Below, piece by piece: positions 59,701-64,000 of a stretch of DNA of 64,000 nt; the first letter of the stretch is position 1; each line of letters opens with the position of its first letter. Origin of the DNA: Bacteroidota bacterium (GTDB lineage Bacteria > Bacteroidota > Bacteroidia > Chitinophagales > Saprospiraceae); the NCBI GenBank assembly GCA_963169455.1, contig CAUJDW010000007.1, positions 1-64,000 of the forward strand, in the 5' to 3' direction. The position numbers were made by a program, and so were the translations under genes. Below the pieces are notes generated by a model. That model was not told the origin of the DNA. It saw only the letters and a program-made list of their open reading frames with translations, and did not search any database.

Positions 59701-60732
59701 CTATTCGAAGAAATTCTCGTAAGAACTCCCCTTGTCTCCGCTCTGGCTGCGCTTCTCGGGTTCGCGCACCGGCTCATCGAGGTCGAGGCTTTCGCTGCGG
59801 GGCTGCCGGCCGCTGTCCAGCAGCATGAGGGTGCTTTCCTTTTCCCACTTTTCCAGCATGGCCATGCCTTCTTCCTGGAAGATGCCTTCCTGCAGGTCGA
59901 TGGAATTCATCAGGTTGGCCGACATTTCCATGAAGCGCTCCATCTCGCCCACCTTGTTGGCCACGTCGTCCGCAACAGCTTCCATGGCAGCGTCGAACAT
60001 GGCGCGCTTGTCGGGGTCGCCGGAGATGACGCTCATGGCGGACCTCATCGCGGAATGGGAGGTGCGGATGGCCTTGCGCTCCTGCTCCTTGAGCGTCACC
60101 TGGTCTTTGGTGTCTTCCAGGAGGATCTCGGAGTTCTGGTGCATCTTGGTCAGGATGCGGTACATGACCTCCATTTTCTGGAGCAGCGCCTGGTATTTTT
60201 CGTTGCTCTCCCGCAGGCGGGCCGCCTTGCGGGTGGACAGCATGACCTGGTTCTCCATGCCTTTGGCCTTTGCGGCGCTGGCGAGTTTCATGTTTTCATC
60301 TATCTCCCGCTCGTTGTCCTGCACCAGGGTAGTAAGCTTGCGCATCTGCCCTTTGAGCACGCCGATCTGCTTGCGCATCTTCACCAGGTTGTCCTGCAGG
60401 CTTTCCACATAACTTTTAAGGATGCCGATGGGGTCGAGCTGCACAAACAGGCCCGTGACCCAGCGCATGATGCTTTTATACCCGTACCAGACGAGGTTGC
60501 GCATGCGGGGGTCGAGCACCATATAGACCACGGCGGCCAGAATGATCAGCAGGATGGCCAGATAAAGGGTGTTGGCCACCAGCCCGATCAGGAACTCCAG
60601 GTTGGACAGGATCAGGTAGCCGCCGCCGAGAATGACGCCGAGCAGAAAAATGGCGCCGGTAACGCCTTCGGGGCGTTTCCAGAAGGACCTTGACTTGAAT
60701 TCAGGGTTTTCGAATTGTGGAATATCTGCCAT
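59701..60732 (-). CDS. Membrane-anchored PspA-like coiled-coil protein
   Basis: A 343-residue protein with two N-terminal helices (about 25-45 and 50-73) and a long coiled coil (about 95-300). The segment LASAAKAKGMENQVMLSTRK with Ala-rich spacing and an ALL-type repeat resembles the central helices of PspA/IM30 (A...A...KGxExxxxL..RK). It is the second gene of a minus-strand pair, 33 bases after the gene at 60766. A role in membrane protection or remodelling is inferred from the PspA-like pattern only. The C-terminal 40 residues are acidic and disordered-looking. Confidence 0.6.
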   Translation of the reverse strand: MADIPQFENPEFKSRSFWKRPEGVTGAIFLLGVILGGGYLILSNLEFLIGLVANTLYLAILLIILAAVVYMVLDPRMRNLVWYGYKSIMRWVTGLFVQLDPIGILKSYVESLQDNLVKMRKQIGVLKGQMRKLTTLVQDNEREIDENMKLASAAKAKGMENQVMLSTRKAARLRESNEKYQALLQKMEVMYRILTKMHQNSEILLEDTKDQVTLKEQERKAIRTSHSAMRSAMSVISGDPDKRAMFDAAMEAVADDVANKVGEMERFMEMSANLMNSIDLQEGIFQEEGMAMLEKWEKESTLMLLDSGRQPRSESLDLDEPVREPEKRSQSGDKGSSYENFFE

Positions 60733-60765
60733 TTCGGTTAGTGTTTTCTGTTATGGAATAGGCTT

Positions 60766-61320
60766 TTACAACAAGGCCTGAATGTTCGCAACATCCTTGT
60801 CGATGTCATTCATAACGGTGCGCAAGGTGGATTCAAAAGCGTCGCGGGTGGAACCGATCTTTTCCTTCGCTGCCTGTATGTGCTCATCGGCGTGGTCGAT
60901 GGTGTCCTGAGCCCTGGCTATTTTATCCTGAAGCTCCGCGATCTTGGCCTTGTAATCCTCGATCTGTTTTTTCATCTTCTCCACCTCGGCAAGTTTGGCT
61001 TCCACCTTCTCCTGCATCTGCTTCTGGAGGGCTACGTCGAACTGCTGCTTCTCGCTGAGCAGCACCTTCCTGTATATTTCTGCGGTTTGCAGAAGCTTCT
61101 CCTTGGTCAGGCCGACCGTCGAGGCAGTGGCGAAAGCCGATTTGAAGGCCGTGGGCTCATCCATATTCAAAGCCAGCAGCCGCCCCAGAGACTGTTTGAA
61201 TTCGATATAGTCGAACCCCGGCTGGTTATTGCGTTCCAGGGCTTTGATGAGGGAGTTCAGGCTGCGTTCGTCGAGGCCGGCTCCGGCGCTGCCGAAGATA
61301 TCCTTTAGGTCTTTTTGCAT
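60766..61320 (-). CDS. Coiled-coil protein of unknown function
   Basis: A 184-residue soluble protein. The first 85 residues are globular and helical (FGSAGAGLDERSLNSL, FKQSLGRLLALNMDEPT), the rest a charged coiled coil. The ATG at 61320 was chosen; a GTG at 61347 would add nine residues. It heads the pair with the PspA-like gene and is divergent from the DUF697 gene. The N-terminal region looks like a small TerB-like or four-helix domain, but I cannot place it. Confidence 0.6.
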   Translation of the reverse strand: MQKDLKDIFGSAGAGLDERSLNSLIKALERNNQPGFDYIEFKQSLGRLLALNMDEPTAFKSAFATASTVGLTKEKLLQTAEIYRKVLLSEKQQFDVALQKQMQEKVEAKLAEVEKMKKQIEDYKAKIAELQDKIARAQDTIDHADEHIQAAKEKIGSTRDAFESTLRTVMNDIDKDVANIQALL

Positions 61321-61464
61321 TCGTCCTGTTGTTTGTTGTGCGCCCACAAATTAAGGTAAATTGCCAGAAAAGAGCGCATAAAAATCGATAATCCGGGAGT
61401 GATTGTCGATAGATTGAGGCGGAGCGTTAAAATTTCGATACCTTTATTTTCAAAAACACAACAC

Positions 61465-62064
61465 ATGGAATCGTCCGACAAAACCCAGCGCGCCGAAGAA
61501 ATCGTCAAGAACCACGTGATCATTTCCATGGGCGCCGGGCTGGTGCCCATCCCCATTCTCGACATTGCCGCCGTCACGGCCGTACAGCTGGACATGGTCA
61601 AATCGCTTGCTCAGCTTTACGGCGCCGATTATTCCGGCGATTTCGCTAAAAACCTGCTCACCACCCTGACGGGCAGCACCCTGGCCCGCATCGGCGCCAG
61701 CATGATCAAAGCCATTCCCGGCATCGGCACCCTGCTGGGCGGCGTATCCATGTCCATCATGTCCGGGGCTTCCACCTACGCCATCGGGCGGGTCTTTATC
61801 CGCCACTTCAGCACGGGGGCCAGCCTGTTCGATTTCGACACGGAGAAAGGCAAGGCTTTTTACGAACGCTATTTTGAAGAGGGCAAAGACGTAGCGGCCC
61901 GCTGGGAAAAGGAAAGCAAGGCCCGGCAGGAGGCCGAACCCGCCGCCAGGGCGGCAGATGACCCGCTCAAAAAACTGGAACGCCTGGCGGAACTGCGCGA
62001 CAAAGGAGCCCTGTCCGAAGAGGAATTTCAACAAATGAAACGGAAACTGCTGGAGGAACTTTAA
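61465..62064 (+). CDS. DUF697-type protein with SHOCT tail
   Basis: A 199-residue protein. The opening HVIISMGAGLVPIPILDIAA with AVQLDMVKSLAQLYG and the helix pair KNLLTTLTGSTLARIG are the DUF697 pattern, found in YcjF-like and GTPase-linked membrane proteins. The hydrophobic stretches (about 30-55 and 85-118) should insert in or touch the membrane. The last 34 residues, DPLKKLERLAELRDKGALSE onward, are a SHOCT oligomerisation motif. The ATG at 61465 was chosen; upstream GTG start gives an unlike extension. It is divergent from the coiled-coil pair. Confidence 0.8.
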   Translation: MESSDKTQRAEEIVKNHVIISMGAGLVPIPILDIAAVTAVQLDMVKSLAQLYGADYSGDFAKNLLTTLTGSTLARIGASMIKAIPGIGTLLGGVSMSIMSGASTYAIGRVFIRHFSTGASLFDFDTEKGKAFYERYFEEGKDVAARWEKESKARQEAEPAARAADDPLKKLERLAELRDKGALSEEEFQQMKRKLLEEL

Positions 62065-62265
62065 GCATCGGAAATCGGAAGTTGAGCGAAGCAAAATCCC
62101 GTGCCGACTGTAAGGATGCCGGCTTAGTGAGCGTGCAGCCATCAGCGCATGCTTGAAAGCCCTCTTTTTTTTTCGACACGCCTGCCTGGCGCGCGAGGCC
62201 TGCCAGGCAGGGAGCCAAACAGAGTATACAGGGAGTTGCACGGAGCACCAAACAACAAATGAGCC

Positions 62266-64000
62266 CTAGCCCACCACCTCCACCGAGCTGAACCCATTCC
62301 CCTTTTTCTGCACCACGACCTGGGTGGAGATACGCTCCTTCAGCGCTTTGACGTGCGAGATGATTCCGATGGATTTGCCGCCCGCCTGCAGGTTTTCGAG
62401 GGTGGAGATAGCCAGGTCGAGCGTATTCTCGTCCAGTGAGCCGAAGCCTTCGTCTATGAAGAGAGACCGGATGCGGGTGTTGCGGCCCGCCAGGTCGCTC
62501 AGCCCCAGGGCCAGGGCGAGGCTGACCAGGAAGCTCTCTCCGCCGGAGAGGGTATTCATGGAGCGGCGGTTGTCGGCCTGGAAGGTGTCGATGATGTCCA
62601 GTTCCAGGCTGTCGTCGCTGCGTTTGTCGATGAGGTAGCGGCCGTTGAGTTTTTCCAGGTGGCGGTTGGCCAGCTGAGCCAGTTTTTGCAGGGTGAGGCC
62701 CTGCGCGAAGATGCGGAACTTCTTGCCGTCGGCCATGCCGATGACCTCGTTGAGGCGGGCCCAGCGGTTGAACTCGCGGGTTTGCTGTTCGATGCGGGCC
62801 ATCAGTTCCTCGGCTTTCCGGCTGCGGGCCTCGTGCTGGCCCAGCTTCTCATTCAGGGCGCCGATGCGCTGTTGCAACTCCCCGAAAAGAACTTCCTGCT
62901 CGCGCAGCCGGGCTTCGAGCAAATCCGGAGCTTCCGTTGTCAGCTTCTTCTCCCGTTCGGCTTCGAGTTCCTCCTGGATATTTGTCAGGGAAAGCCGTGC
63001 TTCTGCCTCAGCCCGTTGCAGGGCGCTGAGGAAGGCCTCCAATTCCTGAGCTTCCGGGGAAGGAAGCAGGGATTCCCGCAGGCCGTCAATGGTTTCGAAG
63101 CCGGATTTGCGGGCTTTGGCCGACAGCGAGGCCTTCAGTTCCTGCACCCGCGCCGAAGCGCTTTGCCAGGCGTCCTTTTTCTCCGTCAGCGATTGCCGGG
63201 CGCCAGCCAGGGACAGGCTGGCCCGGCTGAGCTGCTGCCCGGCCGCTTCCAGTTGCTGCTCCCGGGCTTCCAATTGCTGCCGGGCCTGCTGGCGCTCCTG
63301 CCGGGGATCCTTGTCTTCGAAGAGTTCCCGGCGTTTATCCTGGAGGGCAGACAGTGAGGCCTGCTCCTGCTCCAGGCGGGTGAGCTGTGCGGCCAGGCGC
63401 TCCTGCAGTTCGGCAACCTGCCGGCTCATATCTTCGTATTTCTGCTGCGCCAGTTCCAGTTCCCGGTTCACGCGGCCGTCTTCTTCCAGGCGGCTTTCCC
63501 ATTCGGTTTTCCGGGCCTGAAGCCCCTCAAAAACCTGGGCTGCCGTTTCCAGGCTGAACGCCTGGCCGTATTTTTTCAGCAGCTTGTTCAGTTGCTGCAC
63601 GCCTTTTTCGAATTTCACCAGAAGCTTGGCCGCCTGTTGCCGCCGCTCCTGCAGGCTTTGCTCCAGCAGGCGGATCTCCGTATCCTGGTCTTTGAGGCGG
63701 TTGGCGGTTTCCTGGCGCCGGCTTTCCTGCTCATCCAGTTGGCTGATCAGGGTTGAAAGGCGGTTGCGGGACTCCTGCCGTTCCCGGATCAACAGCCCGG
63801 ATTCCTCGATTTGCCGGGCCAGCAGGTGGTTGCGGGCCAGGGCGAATTGCTGCCCCCCAAGTTCCGGCGCCACCCTGGCGATTTTGCTTTCCAGCGCTTC
63901 GATTTTTTCGAGCTGCCGGCCCGCCTGCCCGCTCAACTGCCGGAGTTCGCTGCCTGCAAGTTGCTCGATCTGGAGTTCAATGCCATCCTGCTGTTTCAGC
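62266..64000 (-). CDS. sbcC: SbcC-like SMC-family ATPase, 3' part
   Basis: At least 577 residues of the C-terminal part of an SbcC/Rad50-type protein; the reading frame is open to the window edge with no stop upstream, so the start lies outside. A long coiled coil (about the first 390 residues) is followed by the C-terminal ATPase: signature LSGGESFLVSLALALGLSDL, Walker B RSLFIDEGFGSLDE and the switch GIISHVKALKERI. With SbcD it makes the ATP-dependent double-strand-break nuclease SbcCD. No Zn-hook CxxC lies in the visible part. An sbcD gene would be expected just upstream of the window edge. Confidence 0.92.
   Translation of the reverse strand, partial: LKQQDGIELQIEQLAGSELRQLSGQAGRQLEKIEALESKIARVAPELGGQQFALARNHLLARQIEESGLLIRERQESRNRLSTLISQLDEQESRRQETANRLKDQDTEIRLLEQSLQERRQQAAKLLVKFEKGVQQLNKLLKKYGQAFSLETAAQVFEGLQARKTEWESRLEEDGRVNRELELAQQKYEDMSRQVAELQERLAAQLTRLEQEQASLSALQDKRRELFEDKDPRQERQQARQQLEAREQQLEAAGQQLSRASLSLAGARQSLTEKKDAWQSASARVQELKASLSAKARKSGFETIDGLRESLLPSPEAQELEAFLSALQRAEAEARLSLTNIQEELEAEREKKLTTEAPDLLEARLREQEVLFGELQQRIGALNEKLGQHEARSRKAEELMARIEQQTREFNRWARLNEVIGMADGKKFRIFAQGLTLQKLAQLANRHLEKLNGRYLIDKRSDDSLELDIIDTFQADNRRSMNTLSGGESFLVSLALALGLSDLAGRNTRIRSLFIDEGFGSLDENTLDLAISTLENLQAGGKSIGIISHVKALKERISTQVVVQKKGNGFSSVEVVG

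Noticed and set aside
1-64000. tRNA, rRNA, prophage or integrase genes
   Set aside because: Gaps were read for cloverleaf patterns, conserved rRNA words and integrase motifs and none was found; a covariance-model scan would settle tRNAs.

Overview
The window is chromosomal DNA of a GC-rich member of the Bacteroidota, most likely the Saprospiria (Lewinella/Haliscomenobacter-like). The evidence is a set of gliding genes (gldA, gldC, gldF, gldG and a gldN-like gene), two secreted proteins ending in type IX secretion (T9SS) sorting domains, exported 3-coathanger and tail-fibre-like proteins, and promoters of the Bacteroidota form TTTG-N(about 20)-TAnnTTTG in front of several genes. There is no phage, plasmid or CRISPR locus and I found no tRNA or rRNA. 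The layout is ordinary chromosome, with short non-coding mobile-like elements and simple repeats in the gaps.

Layout. 0-5 kb: a 47-bp tandem array, gldC, a transaldolase-family gene, a nucleoside phosphorylase and a large membrane caspase-like protein. 5-13 kb: an exported phospholipase C/S1-P1-type protein, then a minus-strand run gldA - unknown exported protein - gldF - gldG - DUF4340 protein, with a heptanucleotide tract between gldF and gldG, and a divergent gldN-like gene. 14-18 kb: a membrane AraC-type regulator with two starch-binding-like domains beside an alpha-amylase lipoprotein. 20-25 kb: DUF4956 membrane protein, CotH-kinase/beta-helix protein and an exported CYTH/VTC-type protein, the most interesting operon here. 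25-34 kb: a T9SS-exported sugar dehydrogenase, a glycosylation cluster (three GT-C-like membrane proteins and one GT2) and NDH-2. 35-48 kb: PolX with a damaged polymerase site, an M28 peptidase, an MFS transporter with a type I pullulanase, a sialidase-like lipoprotein, pruA, a HAD nucleotidase, coaD and a macro-domain protein. 48-52 kb: a nicotinate phosphoribosyltransferase homologue lacking its catalytic His, a NrtR-like Nudix protein, a WG-repeat lipoprotein and purE. 52-64 kb: an OmpA/TSP3 protein, two secreted proteases, a fibre-like protein, a PspA-like coiled-coil pair opposite a DUF697-SHOCT protein, and the 3' part of sbcC.

Themes. Three groups probably work together: (i) the Gld ABC transporter genes with GldC and the GldN-like protein in gliding/T9SS; (ii) alpha-amylase, pullulanase, sugar MFS transporter and the starch-sensing regulator in alpha-glucan use, split between 14-18 kb and 38-42 kb; (iii) DUF4956, CotH and CYTH proteins as a predicted envelope phosphotransfer/polyphosphate system. 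All functions are inferred by reading the protein sequences; no database search was run.
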